Shown: positions 8,699-17,499 of the stretch, one piece after another
Layout: every line of letters begins with the position of its first letter
Numbering within the stretch: the stretch's first letter is position 1
Assembly: GCF_001613305.1 (NCBI RefSeq)
Contig: NZ_BDCC01000072.1
Span: 1 to 64,000, forward strand
Length of the DNA: 64,000 nucleotides
Direction of reading: 5' to 3'
Source: Nocardia vaccinii NBRC 15922
Lineage (GTDB): Bacteria > Actinomycetota > Actinomycetes > Mycobacteriales > Mycobacteriaceae
The notes under the pieces: model-generated
Database searches by the model: none
Seen by the model: only the letters and a program-made list of their open reading frames with translations
Told to the model about the DNA's origin: nothing
Position numbers and translations under genes: made by a program

Positions 8699-9299
8699 GG
8701 ACTGTGAGTGCGCATGTCGATGGGGTCGGCACGGCGCTTGCTCACTGCACGATTTCCTTTGAGGCACAGCGGTGTACGTCCCTGACGTGTGTTGCGAATT
8801 CGCCTTGGGCACAGGCGGTGCAGGCACGGGTTGTCGAGGATCGACCCATATCCGTGTATCTGGTTGCGTCGCTGTTTGCCGCGAAGGAGTCAGGCGCGCT
8901 GGGGTTGGTGCGCGAGTGCCTGACTTCACGCCCCGCCGGGAGATCGGCACCTGGACGCTACCCAGCCTGCGCGAGATGCACGAGAACCATTCTTTCTGGC
9001 TCCCGCCGACAAGATCGACGAGGCCGACCCGCCCTCTGGCTCCTCGGTCGCGGGCCCTCTCAGCGGTCCGGTCGGCACGTCTCCGTCGGTGGTTGCCGCG
9101 CTGATGACCCGATGACGACCAGGTGGCCCGATGTCGGGGTCCGAAACCGTTCGCTCGCGGCGAGACCCGGGCAGATCGCCTGTTTGTGCGACACGCTGGA
9201 GAGTTGCTGCGTGTAGTGGCGCGATGCCTCCATGATCGACGGGGCGCCAGTGGCGCAGGTTCTGCGATCAGCGAGTTCTTATCGAACGGAGGATCGAGG
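8699..9299. other. Long leader before norB; possible decayed coding
   Basis: No intact gene. Three successive plus-strand frames show GC-rich third positions with protein-like text: RPISVYLVASLFAAKESGALG (about 8850-8910), then VPDFTPRREIGTWTLPSLRE (8918-8985), then DKIDEADPPSGSSVAGPLSG up to a stop near 9115. This could be one gene broken by two frameshifts; I cannot identify it. The region must also carry the norB promoter. Confidence 0.3.
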
Positions 9300-11630
9300 G
9301 TGGGTAGCGACGTGGTCGGCAGCGGTAAGAAACGGCAATTGCTCGTCGGTAAGGGATGGATCCAGGCGTGCGCGCTGGTCGCGGTATTGGGGTTCTTCGT
9401 GATGGGGCTGCTGGCCTATCGCACGTATTCCGGTGCGGCCCCGATTCCCGAACGGACGCAGTCGCCGACGGGGCAGACGCTGTTCACCGCCGGTGATGTC
9501 AAGCACGGTCAACAGATCTTCTTGGGGGCGGGGATCATGCAGTACGGGTCGATCCTCGGCCACGGGGCCTGGCTGGGGCCGGATTACACCGCCGACTATC
9601 TGCGCCGATCCGCGGACTTCGCGCTGGCGCAGCAGGGCAACGACGATCGGGCGCGCGCCCGTGTTCTCGCTGATTTCCAGGCCAACCGGTACAACGAGAA
9701 CACCGGTGTCCTGGTCTACAGCGCCGCGCAGGCGCAGGCGTTCGCGCATCTCGTCGACCATTACGCCGACGTGTTCGGCCGCACCGGCACCGGGCTGGGG
9801 TTGCGGCCGGAGGTCCTGCGCGATCGGTCGCAGATCCACGATCTGACCGCGTTCTTCTCGTGGACGGCGTGGATGTCGGCGGCGCATCGGCCGGGGCACG
9901 ACTACTCCTACACCAATTCCTGGCCGGCCGAACCTCGGGTCGGCAACGCCCCCACCGCCAATGTGATGGTGTGGAGCGTCATCTCGCTCATCGCGCTGCT
10001 GGGCGGCATCGGCCTGCTGTTCGCGGCCTTCGGTCGCTGGGGGGCGCGGATCGGATGGAAAGGGCGCGAGGCGGCCACGCTGTCGTTCCGGGAGCCCGGC
10101 GACGTGGCCCTGACGCCCGGACAACGATCCACCCGTTGGTATTTCGCGGTCATGGTCATCCTGTTCGGCGCGCAGAGCCTGCTCGGTGCGGCCACCGAAC
10201 ACTATCGCGCCGATGTGACCAGTTTCTTCGGTATCGATCTGGCGAAACTCCTGCCCTACAACCTGACTCGCACCTGGCATCTGCAACTGGCGCTGTTCTG
10301 GGTGGTGGCGGCGTTCCTCGCCGCGGGAATCTTCTTGGCGCCCTTGATCGCCCGGCGCGAACCGCGCGGGCAGGCCAGGTTGTCGTACATCCTGCTCGGG
10401 GCGGTGGCTGTGGTGGTGTTCGGCAGCCTGATCTGCGAGGCGCTCAGTATCCACGGCAAGGTGTCGTACCGAAACTTCTTCGCCACACAGCAATTCACCT
10501 TCCTCGACCTGGCCCGCGTCTGGCAGATCCTGTTGGTGGTCGGCCTGGCCGTCTGGGTGGTGATTCTGTGGCGCGGGCTGCGCGGGCGGCTGGCGGGCGA
10601 GCACAAGGGCAATATGCCGTGGCTGTTCTTCCTTGCCGCACTTGCCATTCCGGTGGTCTACGCGGTGGGGCTGCTGGCGCGGCCCGGCGACAACTTCACC
10701 CACACCGAGTTCTGGCGGTTCTGGGTGGTGCACCTGTGGGTGGAGGACTTCCTGGAACTGTTCACCACCGTGATGGTCGCCTACATGTTCGTCCTACTCG
10801 GCGTGGTGCGCGAGCGGGTCGGCATGATCGTCATCTATCTCGACATCATCCTGTATTCCGCGGGCGGAGTGATCGGTACCATGCATCACGTGTACTTCAG
10901 CGGAACTCCGGTGGAGCACATGGCACTCGGGGCGGTGTTCTCCGCGCTGGAGGTGGTCCCGCTGACCTTCCTCACCGTGGAGGCGTGGAGCTTCCTGCAA
11001 CTGGGGTCGAAGCAGGAGTCGCGGTCGGCCACGGTGTTCCCGCACCGATGGGCAGTGATGTTCCTGGTCGCGGTCGGATTCTGGAACTTCTTGGGCGCGG
11101 GCATCTTCGGGTTCCTGATCAACCTGCCGATCGTGTCCTACTACGAGATCGGCACCGCGCTCACCGCCAACCACTCGCACGCCGCGATGATGGGCGTGTA
11201 CGGCATGCTCGCGTGCGCCTTCGCGCTGTTCTGCGTGCGCTATACGATCCCGGCCGACAAGTGGCCGGACAGGCTGGCGAAAATCTCGTTCTGGTCGCTG
11301 AACATCGGGCTGGCATGGATGGTGTTCGCCACCCTGCTGCCGATCGGACTCTTGCAGCTCTACAAGGCCGTCGACAGCGGTTACTACGAGGCGCGCGAGC
11401 TGAATTACCTGCAGAGTCACGCGAATTCGGTGCTGGAGTGGTTGCGCATGCCCGGCGACATCGTGTTCATCGTCGGTGGTATCGCGCCGCTGGTATGGAT
11501 CATGTGGCTGGCGCTGAAGTACCGCGGCACGGGCGGCACGCCGCGGCCGGAGGATACGAAGATCACGGCCGCGGACCGCGAGGTGCCCGCCGACGAACTG
11601 GTGCACCTGACCGGTAGCGAGAGCGAGTGA
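9300..11630 (+). CDS. norB: Quinol-dependent nitric oxide reductase (qNorB)
   Basis: 776 residues from the GTG at 9300, chosen because GGAGG lies 7 bases upstream; the frame is open to 9123 without a ribosome site. It reduces 2 NO to N2O at a heme b3/non-heme iron site using quinol. Residues 16-36 form an N-terminal membrane anchor, then a soluble domain (about 40-270) without a CxxCH heme-c motif, as in quinol-type NOR, then about 13 membrane helices. Heme/iron ligand histidines are visible in HLWVEDFLELF, GTMHHVYFSG and ANHSHAAMMG. First gene of a three-gene coupled operon. Likely role: NO detoxification or denitrification; no nirK/nirS is in the window. Confidence 0.95.
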   Translation: MGSDVVGSGKKRQLLVGKGWIQACALVAVLGFFVMGLLAYRTYSGAAPIPERTQSPTGQTLFTAGDVKHGQQIFLGAGIMQYGSILGHGAWLGPDYTADYLRRSADFALAQQGNDDRARARVLADFQANRYNENTGVLVYSAAQAQAFAHLVDHYADVFGRTGTGLGLRPEVLRDRSQIHDLTAFFSWTAWMSAAHRPGHDYSYTNSWPAEPRVGNAPTANVMVWSVISLIALLGGIGLLFAAFGRWGARIGWKGREAATLSFREPGDVALTPGQRSTRWYFAVMVILFGAQSLLGAATEHYRADVTSFFGIDLAKLLPYNLTRTWHLQLALFWVVAAFLAAGIFLAPLIARREPRGQARLSYILLGAVAVVVFGSLICEALSIHGKVSYRNFFATQQFTFLDLARVWQILLVVGLAVWVVILWRGLRGRLAGEHKGNMPWLFFLAALAIPVVYAVGLLARPGDNFTHTEFWRFWVVHLWVEDFLELFTTVMVAYMFVLLGVVRERVGMIVIYLDIILYSAGGVIGTMHHVYFSGTPVEHMALGAVFSALEVVPLTFLTVEAWSFLQLGSKQESRSATVFPHRWAVMFLVAVGFWNFLGAGIFGFLINLPIVSYYEIGTALTANHSHAAMMGVYGMLACAFALFCVRYTIPADKWPDRLAKISFWSLNIGLAWMVFATLLPIGLLQLYKAVDSGYYEARELNYLQSHANSVLEWLRMPGDIVFIVGGIAPLVWIMWLALKYRGTGGTPRPEDTKITAADREVPADELVHLTGSESE

Positions 11631-12187
11631 CGGCGGTGCATCCGGCAGTCGAGACGCTGCTGATGGGCGGGTACGCGGTGCTGCTCATCGCCACCGCATT
11701 CGGCCTGGATCTGCTGGCCCGGCAGATCCACCGGCGCTCCGATCGGCACCGGAACGCCGGATTCCGGTATCTCCCCGACCACGATTACTGGGTATGCCCG
11801 GCGAACGAGCCTTTGTGGCCGCACAGCGTCGACGACCAGGCTCGCCTGATCCGCTATCGGGCGCGTCCGTCGGTGTGCAACGCCTGTCCGGAGAAACGCG
11901 GCTGTACCGACTCCGCCGCGGGCCGGGAGATCACCAGGGCCGTCGACCCCTGGCCGCATTCGGAGGCCGGGCGTTTCCATCGGGGGATCGCGCTGGTGCT
12001 GATCGTGCTGGCCGCCGCGTTCCTGATCATCGCCGCGGCCGTGCATCCCACGTCGGCGGATCTGATCGTGCTGGCGCCGATCGCACTCGGCTGGGTATGC
12101 GGCGCCTGGGTGCTGACCGCCCACTTCCGTCATACGCCCGCCGACTTCCCCACCGGAGTTCCGGTGGCCGAAAGGAGTTCCCGGTGA
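11627..12187 (+). CDS. Cys-rich membrane protein coupled to NO reductase
   Basis: 186 residues. The GTG overlaps the norB stop by 4 bases (GTGA), so translation is coupled. One membrane helix at about 8-30, two at about 120-165. The loop between holds C57, C84, C87 and C93 (DYWVCPANEPLW ... SVCNACPEKRGCTD), a CxxCx5C arrangement that could bind a metal or Fe-S cluster; the same loop is His/Trp/Arg-rich. I do not recognise a named family. Position suggests a role in electron supply, assembly or protection of the NO reductase. That role is inference. Confidence 0.8.
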   Translation: MTAVHPAVETLLMGGYAVLLIATAFGLDLLARQIHRRSDRHRNAGFRYLPDHDYWVCPANEPLWPHSVDDQARLIRYRARPSVCNACPEKRGCTDSAAGREITRAVDPWPHSEAGRFHRGIALVLIVLAAAFLIIAAAVHPTSADLIVLAPIALGWVCGAWVLTAHFRHTPADFPTGVPVAERSSR

Positions 12188-12942
12188 TCATGATCGTCGT
12201 CGCCGCGACCGTCGTCGCCGCTGCGCTGCTCACGGTGGCCACCGTGCGCATTCTGCGCGAATACGAACGGGCCGTGGTGTTCCGGCTGGGCCGGCTGCGC
12301 CCGCTGCGCGGCCCGGGCATGGTGACGTTGATTCCCCTGATCGATCGCATGGTCCGGGTCGACCTGCGCACCATCACACTCACCATCCCGCCGCAGGAGG
12401 CCATCAGCCGCGACAATGTGCCGGTCCGGGTCAACGCCGTCGCATACTTTCGCGTCATCGACCCGGTGCGCAGCGTCGTCGAGGTGGAGAATCACGCGGT
12501 GGCAACCTCGCAGATCGCCCAGACCACACTGCGTTCCGTGCTCGGCCGTGAGGACCTCGACACTCTGCTGTCCGAGCGTGACCAGCTCAACGCCAATCTG
12601 CAGAAGATCATCGACGAGCAGACCGAACCGTGGGGTGTGAAGGTCGCCCTGGTCGAGATCAAGGATGTCGAGATCCCGGAGGCCATGCAGCGTGCCATCG
12701 CCCGCCAGGCGGAGGCCGAGCGCGAACGCCGCGCCCGCGTCATCCACTCCCGCGGCGAGGTCGAAGCCGCCGAAAACACTCGCGACGCAGCAGAACTGCT
12801 CGCCGGAACCTCGGCCGGCCTGCAACTGCGCTACCTGCAAGCACTCGGAGAATTGGGCGCCGAAGGCCGTTCCACGGTCGTCTTCCCGATGCCCGTCGAC
12901 CTCACCGAACCACTCAAACGCATGCTGCGTTCCGAGCAATGA
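12184..12942 (+). CDS. Slipin/stomatin-like SPFH-domain membrane protein
   Basis: 252 residues. GTG at 12184 overlaps the previous stop (GTGA) and has GAAAGGAG 7 bases upstream. An N-terminal helix (residues 2-20) is followed by the SPFH domain: EYERAVVFRLGRLRPLRGPG, PPQEAISRDNVPVRVNAV, TLRSVLGREDLDTLLSERD, then the coiled-coil AIARQAEAERERRARVI. Slipins form membrane scaffolds and are often paired with an NfeD partner; none is present here. Third gene of the norB operon, so perhaps it organises the reductase in the membrane (inference). Family call is firm. Confidence 0.92.
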   Translation: MIMIVVAATVVAAALLTVATVRILREYERAVVFRLGRLRPLRGPGMVTLIPLIDRMVRVDLRTITLTIPPQEAISRDNVPVRVNAVAYFRVIDPVRSVVEVENHAVATSQIAQTTLRSVLGREDLDTLLSERDQLNANLQKIIDEQTEPWGVKVALVEIKDVEIPEAMQRAIARQAEAERERRARVIHSRGEVEAAENTRDAAELLAGTSAGLQLRYLQALGELGAEGRSTVVFPMPVDLTEPLKRMLRSEQ

Positions 12943-13166
12943 TCCAGCGGGGGCGACACGCGTGTATGCGGTGTGCTGTCGGGTCTGGTTCGGACGCGAT
13001 CTGTTTCACCTGGCGGGAGCTACCGGGCGAGCCGATGAGGCGATCTCGGCGCCGATAGCTGCCGGTGGGGTGGTCCGGGAGTAGTACCGCTGATGGGATG
13101 CCTTGCCCGCCGAACGGAGAACTCCTACCGGTGCGCACGCCGGCTTCCCAGCGCGGGCTTCCGGGT

Positions 13167-13940
13167 TCAGGTCGATGTCGCGGCGGCGTTCGGGTGTCCG
13201 GCCGGGGTGCGCGAGAGCGTGCGGCTCAGGGCGAGAGCCGCGGTGCGGACGGCGGGTGCGAGCAGTTCGGGCTTGAAGCTGTCCGTGGGCACCGATACCG
13301 ACAGTGCCGCGATCGGGTCGCCGGCCGACAGCACCGGGGCGGCCAGGCAGCAGCCGCCGGGGGCGGCCTCTTCCCGTTCGACAGCGACGCCGGTGCGCCG
13401 CACGGCGTCGAGTTCACGCGCCAGCCGAGCCGGGTCGGTGATGGAGTTGCGGGTGTAGCTGCGCAGCGGCAGGCCGAGCACATGGGCGCGGACGTCCGCT
13501 TGCTCGAGTGCCAGCAGCGCTTTGCCGACCGCGGTGCACGTCAGCGGGAGCCGGCCGCCGATCTGCGACGGTAGGGGAAGTGCGGCATGCCCGTGGATCT
13601 TCTCGACGTAGACGGCCTCGCTGCCATCGCGGATCGCCAAGTGCACGGTCTCGCCGGTCACCGCGTAGAGGTCCTGCATGAACGGCAGTGCCGCCGAGCG
13701 CAATCGGTACTTCAGGCCGACTCGCTCGCCGAGCTCGAACAGGGCCAGACCGAGTTCGAACTTGCTGCCGGTGCGGGTCAGCCACCCCAGTTCGACCAGC
13801 GCGGTCAGCACCCGATGCGTGGTCGAGCGGGGCAGCCCGGTGCGGGCGGCGACCTCGGCCAGAGACAGTGCGGTGCCGCCGGGAAAGGCGTCCAGCACCA
13901 GCGCCGAGCGCTGCAGCAGCGATAAGTTGTCCCGTTTCAT
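13167..13940 (-). CDS. IclR-family transcriptional regulator
   Basis: 257 residues from the ATG at 13940. N-terminal winged helix: LSLAEVAARTGLPRSTTHRV then LTALVELGWL; C-terminal IclR effector domain: LPFMQDLYAVTGETVHLAI, GRLPLTCTAVGKALLA and VEREEAAPGGCCLAAPVL. It is divergent from the meta-cleavage operon with only 47 bases between start codons, so it very likely controls that operon in response to an aromatic catabolite. The ligand is unknown. Confidence 0.92.
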   Translation of the reverse strand: MKRDNLSLLQRSALVLDAFPGGTALSLAEVAARTGLPRSTTHRVLTALVELGWLTRTGSKFELGLALFELGERVGLKYRLRSAALPFMQDLYAVTGETVHLAIRDGSEAVYVEKIHGHAALPLPSQIGGRLPLTCTAVGKALLALEQADVRAHVLGLPLRSYTRNSITDPARLARELDAVRRTGVAVEREEAAPGGCCLAAPVLSAGDPIAALSVSVPTDSFKPELLAPAVRTAALALSRTLSRTPAGHPNAAATST

Positions 13941-13987
13941 GGGACATATCCTATTCATGCGCGATCGTCGGCAATAGCCTGCGTGGC

Positions 13988-14779
13988 ATGACAACGGTGC
14001 AGAACGACACGATCGGCGAGGCTGCCGAACGACTTGCGGCGGCCGCGGCGACCGGAACGCCGTGCGCGCCGATTCGCGACCTGATCGGCCCGGACGATCT
14101 CGAGGCGGCCTATGCCGTCCAGAAGCGCAACATCGACGCGCGGCTCGCGACCGGCCGGACCCTGGTCGGTCGCAAGACCGGCCTGACCTCTCCGGCCGTG
14201 CAGCGCCAACTGGGCGTGGATCAGCCCGATTTCGGGGTCTTGCTCGACGATTTCGACTGCACGCACGACGACAGGATCGATATCGGCAGGCTGCTCCAGC
14301 CCAAGATCGAAGCCGAGATCGCCTTCACCCTGTGCGACGACATCCCCGACCCGATCACCGCGGCCGAAGCGCCGCGATTCGTGAGCCGGGTGCACGCGGC
14401 CTTCGAGATCGTCGACAGCCGAATCGCGAACTGGGACATCACGTTCGCCGACACCGTCGCCGACAACGCCTCCTCCGGGCTGTACGTGCTCGGCGACTCG
14501 CTGCCGATCGCGCAGGCCCCCGACCTGGTCGCGGTCACCATGACCGCGACCACCGGGGGCGAACAGGTCTCCACCGGCCGCGGTTCGGACTGTCTGGGCA
14601 GCCCCTGGGAGGCCCTGGCCTGGCTGGCCAACACCAGCCGCGCCTTCGGATCTCCGCTGCATGCGGGCGAGATCATTCTGTCCGGTGCGCTGGGGCCGAT
14701 GGTCGCGGTCACCCCGGGCGCTACCTATCAGGCCCAGATATCCGGAATTGGTTCCGTCACAGCATCTTTCACGGCATGA
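13988..14779 (+). CDS. 2-keto-4-pentenoate hydratase-family enzyme
   Basis: 263 residues, ATG at 13988. Family: MhpD/BphH/HsaE/TesE hydratases, which add water to 2-hydroxy-2,4-dienoates to give 4-hydroxy-2-oxoacids. Seen: GRKTGLTSPAVQRQLGV near residue 60, PKIEAEIAFTL with the metal-binding Glu pair, SRIANWDITFADTVADNASS and PWEALAWLAN. First gene of a three-gene operon performing the last steps of meta-cleavage, 28 bases before the next gene. Homologues serve phenylpropionate, biphenyl or steroid degradation; no ring-cleavage dioxygenase or steroid gene lies in the window, so I give no specific symbol. Confidence 0.92.
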   Translation: MTTVQNDTIGEAAERLAAAAATGTPCAPIRDLIGPDDLEAAYAVQKRNIDARLATGRTLVGRKTGLTSPAVQRQLGVDQPDFGVLLDDFDCTHDDRIDIGRLLQPKIEAEIAFTLCDDIPDPITAAEAPRFVSRVHAAFEIVDSRIANWDITFADTVADNASSGLYVLGDSLPIAQAPDLVAVTMTATTGGEQVSTGRGSDCLGSPWEALAWLANTSRAFGSPLHAGEIILSGALGPMVAVTPGATYQAQISGIGSVTASFTA

Positions 14780-14807
14780 CCAGCACCTCACCCGAAAGCA
14801 GGACAGC

Positions 14808-15755
14808 ATGAGCCGGATCAAGGCCGCGGTCATCGGGTCGGGCAATATCGGCACCGACCTCCTCATCAAACTCCTCCGCGTCGCCGAGCACGTCGAGATC
14901 GCCGTGCTGGTGGGCATCGACCCCGACTCGGACGGGCTCGCCCGTGCCCGCAGGCTGGGCATCAGCACCGTCGACACCGGCGTCCAGGGACTCATCGAGC
15001 ATCCGGACTTCGACGACATCCGCATCGTCTTCGACTCCACCTCGGCCAAGGCGCACCGGGCCAACGTGGCGGCGCTGCGGCCCTACGACAAACGCATCAT
15101 CGACCTCACCCCCGCGGCCATCGGCCCGTTCGTGGTGCCGGCCGTCAACCTGGACGAGCACCGAAACGCCCCGATTGTGAACATGGTGACCTGTGGCGGC
15201 CAGGCGACGATTCCGATCGTCGCGGCCGTGTCGGCGGTCGCTCACGTGCACTACGCGGAAATCGTGGCCTCCATCGCCTCGAAATCGGCGGGGCCGGGAA
15301 CCAGGGCGAATATCGACGAATTCACCGAGACCACCTCCGACGCGATCGTGCGGGTCGGCGGAGCCGACTACGGCAAGGCCATCATCGTGCTCAATCCCGC
15401 CGAGCCGCCGCTGATCATGCGCGACACCGTACTCGCCCTGGTCACCGATCCGGACCAGGCCGCGATCCGGAAGTCCGTGCAGGACATGGTCGCCGCGGTC
15501 TCCGCCTATGTCCCGGGATACCGGCTCAAGCAGGACGTGCAGATCACGAAGCTGGACGATGCCGAGTCGGTCGCCACTCTCACCGGCGGCGTCGACCGGG
15601 GGCCCGGATTGTGGAAGGTGTCGGTCTTCCTCGAGGTCGAGGGCGCCGCGCACTACCTGCCCGCCTACGCCGGCAACCTCGACATCATGACCTCCGCGGC
15701 CCTGCAGGTCGCCGAACGGATCGCCGACAACATGCTCTTGGAGATGGCCCGATGA
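14808..15755 (+). CDS. Acylating acetaldehyde/propanal dehydrogenase
   Basis: 315 residues, ATG at 14808. MhpF/BphJ/HsaG family: oxidises acetaldehyde or propanal to the acyl-CoA with NAD+. The Rossmann loop GSGNIGTDLL is at residues 9-18; the catalytic Cys is in MVTCGGQATIP (about residue 126). C-terminal dimer/aldolase contact region is present and length is normal. It overlaps the aldolase start by 4 bases (ATGA), matching the known physical complex in which toxic aldehyde is channelled from the aldolase. Confidence 0.95.
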   Translation: MSRIKAAVIGSGNIGTDLLIKLLRVAEHVEIAVLVGIDPDSDGLARARRLGISTVDTGVQGLIEHPDFDDIRIVFDSTSAKAHRANVAALRPYDKRIIDLTPAAIGPFVVPAVNLDEHRNAPIVNMVTCGGQATIPIVAAVSAVAHVHYAEIVASIASKSAGPGTRANIDEFTETTSDAIVRVGGADYGKAIIVLNPAEPPLIMRDTVLALVTDPDQAAIRKSVQDMVAAVSAYVPGYRLKQDVQITKLDDAESVATLTGGVDRGPGLWKVSVFLEVEGAAHYLPAYAGNLDIMTSAALQVAERIADNMLLEMAR

Positions 15756-16801
15756 CCGAGACGACCACCCGCCCGAACGTCACCGACGGCGCCCCGCTCT
15801 ACATCCAGGACGTCACCCTGCGCGACGGCATGCACGCCATGCGGCACCGGATCAGCCCGGAGAACGTGGCAGCGATCGCCGCCGCGCTCGATGCCGCCGG
15901 CGTCGACGCCATCGAGGTCACCCACGGCGACGGATTGGCAGGTCACAGCCTCACCTACGGGCCGGGCAGCAATACCGATCGAGAGTGGATCGAGGCGGCC
16001 GCCGCGGTGGTCCACCGCGCGAAACTGACCACGCTGCTACTGCCGGGCGTCGGCACCGTCGCCGAGCTGAAACAAGCCTTCGAACTCGGGGTGACCTCCG
16101 TGCGGGTGGCGACCCACTGCACCGAGGCCGACGTGGCCGCCCAGCACATCGGCACCGCCCGGGAACTCGGCATGGACGTCAGCGGCTTCCTGATGATGTC
16201 GCACCTGTCCGAACCCGCCGAGCTGGCCCGGCAAGCGAAATTGATGGAATCGTATGGGGCGCACTGCGTTTACGTCACCGACTCTGGGGGGCGGCTGACC
16301 ATGAACGGTGTCCGGGATCGAGTGCGCGCCTACCGCGACCTGCTCGATCCGGGTACCCAGATCGGGATCCACGCGCACCAGAATCTGTCACTGTCGGTGG
16401 CGAACTCGGTGGTCGCGGTCGAGGAAGGGGTGACCCGGGTCGACGCCTCGCTGGCCGGACACGGTGCGGGCGCGGGAAACTGCCCGATCGAGCCGTTCGT
16501 CGCGGTGGCGGACCACTCCGGCTGGAAGCACAACTGCGATCTGTTCGCGCTGCAGGATGCCGCCGACGACATCGTGCGCCCGCTGCAGGACCGTCCGGTC
16601 CAGGTCGACCGCGAGACGTTGACCCTGGGATTCGCCGGTGTGTACTCCAGTTTCCTGCGGCACGCCGAAGCGGCGGCGAAGCAGTACGGGTTGGATACGC
16701 GCGAAATTCTGCTGGCCGTCGGCGAGCGCAAACTGGTCGGTGGCCAAGAGGATCTGATCACCGATATCGCACTCGACCTGCGGGCGGCGAAGCAGCGCTG
16801 A
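15752..16801 (+). CDS. 4-hydroxy-2-oxovalerate/4-hydroxy-2-oxohexanoate aldolase
   Basis: 349 residues, ATG at 15752. DmpG/MhpE/BphI/HsaF family: cleaves 4-hydroxy-2-oxoacids to pyruvate plus acetaldehyde or propanal. Class II motifs: IQDVTLRDGMHA (Arg and metal Asp), GFLMMSHL, YVTDSGGRL and GIHAHQNLSLSVANS with the two metal His, then LAGHGAGAGN. The C-terminal communication domain is complete (LVGGQEDLITDIALDL). Last gene of the operon; partner of the upstream dehydrogenase. Confidence 0.95.
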   Translation: MTETTTRPNVTDGAPLYIQDVTLRDGMHAMRHRISPENVAAIAAALDAAGVDAIEVTHGDGLAGHSLTYGPGSNTDREWIEAAAAVVHRAKLTTLLLPGVGTVAELKQAFELGVTSVRVATHCTEADVAAQHIGTARELGMDVSGFLMMSHLSEPAELARQAKLMESYGAHCVYVTDSGGRLTMNGVRDRVRAYRDLLDPGTQIGIHAHQNLSLSVANSVVAVEEGVTRVDASLAGHGAGAGNCPIEPFVAVADHSGWKHNCDLFALQDAADDIVRPLQDRPVQVDRETLTLGFAGVYSSFLRHAEAAAKQYGLDTREILLAVGERKLVGGQEDLITDIALDLRAAKQR

Positions 16802-16881
16802 GGTCCATCGCACGGCGCATCGCCCTGGTGACCGATCGGTCGCGCCGATCGTGGACGTCGCTGACGGAACCTTGCGGAACC

Positions 16882-17001
16882 ATGGGCGCCACGCTGGGCA
16901 TTCTCGCGGGCCAGACCCTGATCGCCGCCCCGGTGGTGATCGGCGCCGCGATCCAGTACTTCAGCACCATCAACTCGCCGATGCCCGACCAGGGCAAGTG
17001 A
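16882..17001 (+). CDS. 39-residue hydrophobic peptide
   Basis: Starts ATG, one central hydrophobic segment (LGILAGQTLIAAPVVIGAA), then polar IQYFSTINSPMPDQGK and a stop. The ribosome site is weak (GCGGAA). Support for coding is that the core, IQYFSTIN ending included, recurs at 19888-19959 with 69 of 72 bases identical and the same reading frame ending in a stop soon after. It lies 80 bases after the aldolase. Could be a small membrane protein or part of a non-coding repeat. Function unknown. Confidence 0.45.
   Translation: MGATLGILAGQTLIAAPVVIGAAIQYFSTINSPMPDQGK
16903..16974 (+). repeat. 72-bp repeat, copy 1
   Basis: Direct repeat with copy 2 at 19888-19959, differing at 3 of 72 positions. 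It begins CTCGCGGGCCAGA and ends CAGCACCATCAAC. Two of the three differences change the encoded residue conservatively (Ala/Thr, Val/Ala) and the third is Thr/Ile. Confidence 0.85.
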
Positions 17002-17241
17002 GACAATGCTTCTCGGGCGGCTTACGCTGCGGCGCTCCGCCCGAGAATCCGTCGTTTCCCCTACATCCACAAAGCAGCAACGTGCAGGGTGATTGCGCGG
17101 ACCCTGAACTCCGTGCGCCTGGAAGGTGTCATCGGCAGGCAGATGGCCGCCTGATCCGGGAACTTCGATCAGGAAGGCCAGACCTTCCGCCGACGCTCTT
17201 CGCCGGGCCCGCGCAGAGCAGCACAGGGGAGTGTCGGAATC

Positions 17242-17499
17242 TCAGACAGTCCCGAGCACAGCCGAGCTCTCGGAGATCAAGATCGAGGTATGACTGCCTG
17301 GTTCGACCGCGGCTGCCTGATCGGCGAGTCTCACGTGCGCGGCGGTGATCGGCAGCAGCCGAACGCCCATCAGTCCGGCGGCTTCGAACATTCGCGCTGA
17401 CCGTAGTGGGGAGATCAGGAACAAGGCGAGCCCGGCGAGTGAGCGGCCGCGGGTGCCGGTGACATAGTTGTTGGCCGCCTGCAGACCGGCTTTGCGTCT
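17242..17499 (-). pseudogene. Unidentified C-terminal coding fragment
   Basis: Directly downstream of, and in frame with, the stop of the TAP protease, the minus strand reads 85 codons with strong GC-rich third positions: KAGLQAANNYVTGTRGRSLA, GLALFLISPLRSARMFEAAG, TAAHVRLADQAAAVEPG and a natural stop. No ATG/GTG start with a ribosome site; only a TTG at 17424. It is probably the tail of a gene whose front was lost. Family not recognised. Confidence 0.4.

Noticed and set aside
9279..10733. A 484-codon minus-strand frame
   Set aside because: Antisense to norB and very rich in Arg, Gln and His; norB has all its metal-ligand motifs.
13988..16801. Assigning hsaE/hsaG/hsaF (cholesterol) symbols
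   Set aside because: No hsaABCD, ksh or other steroid gene is in the window and the IclR neighbour fits other aromatic pathways equally well.
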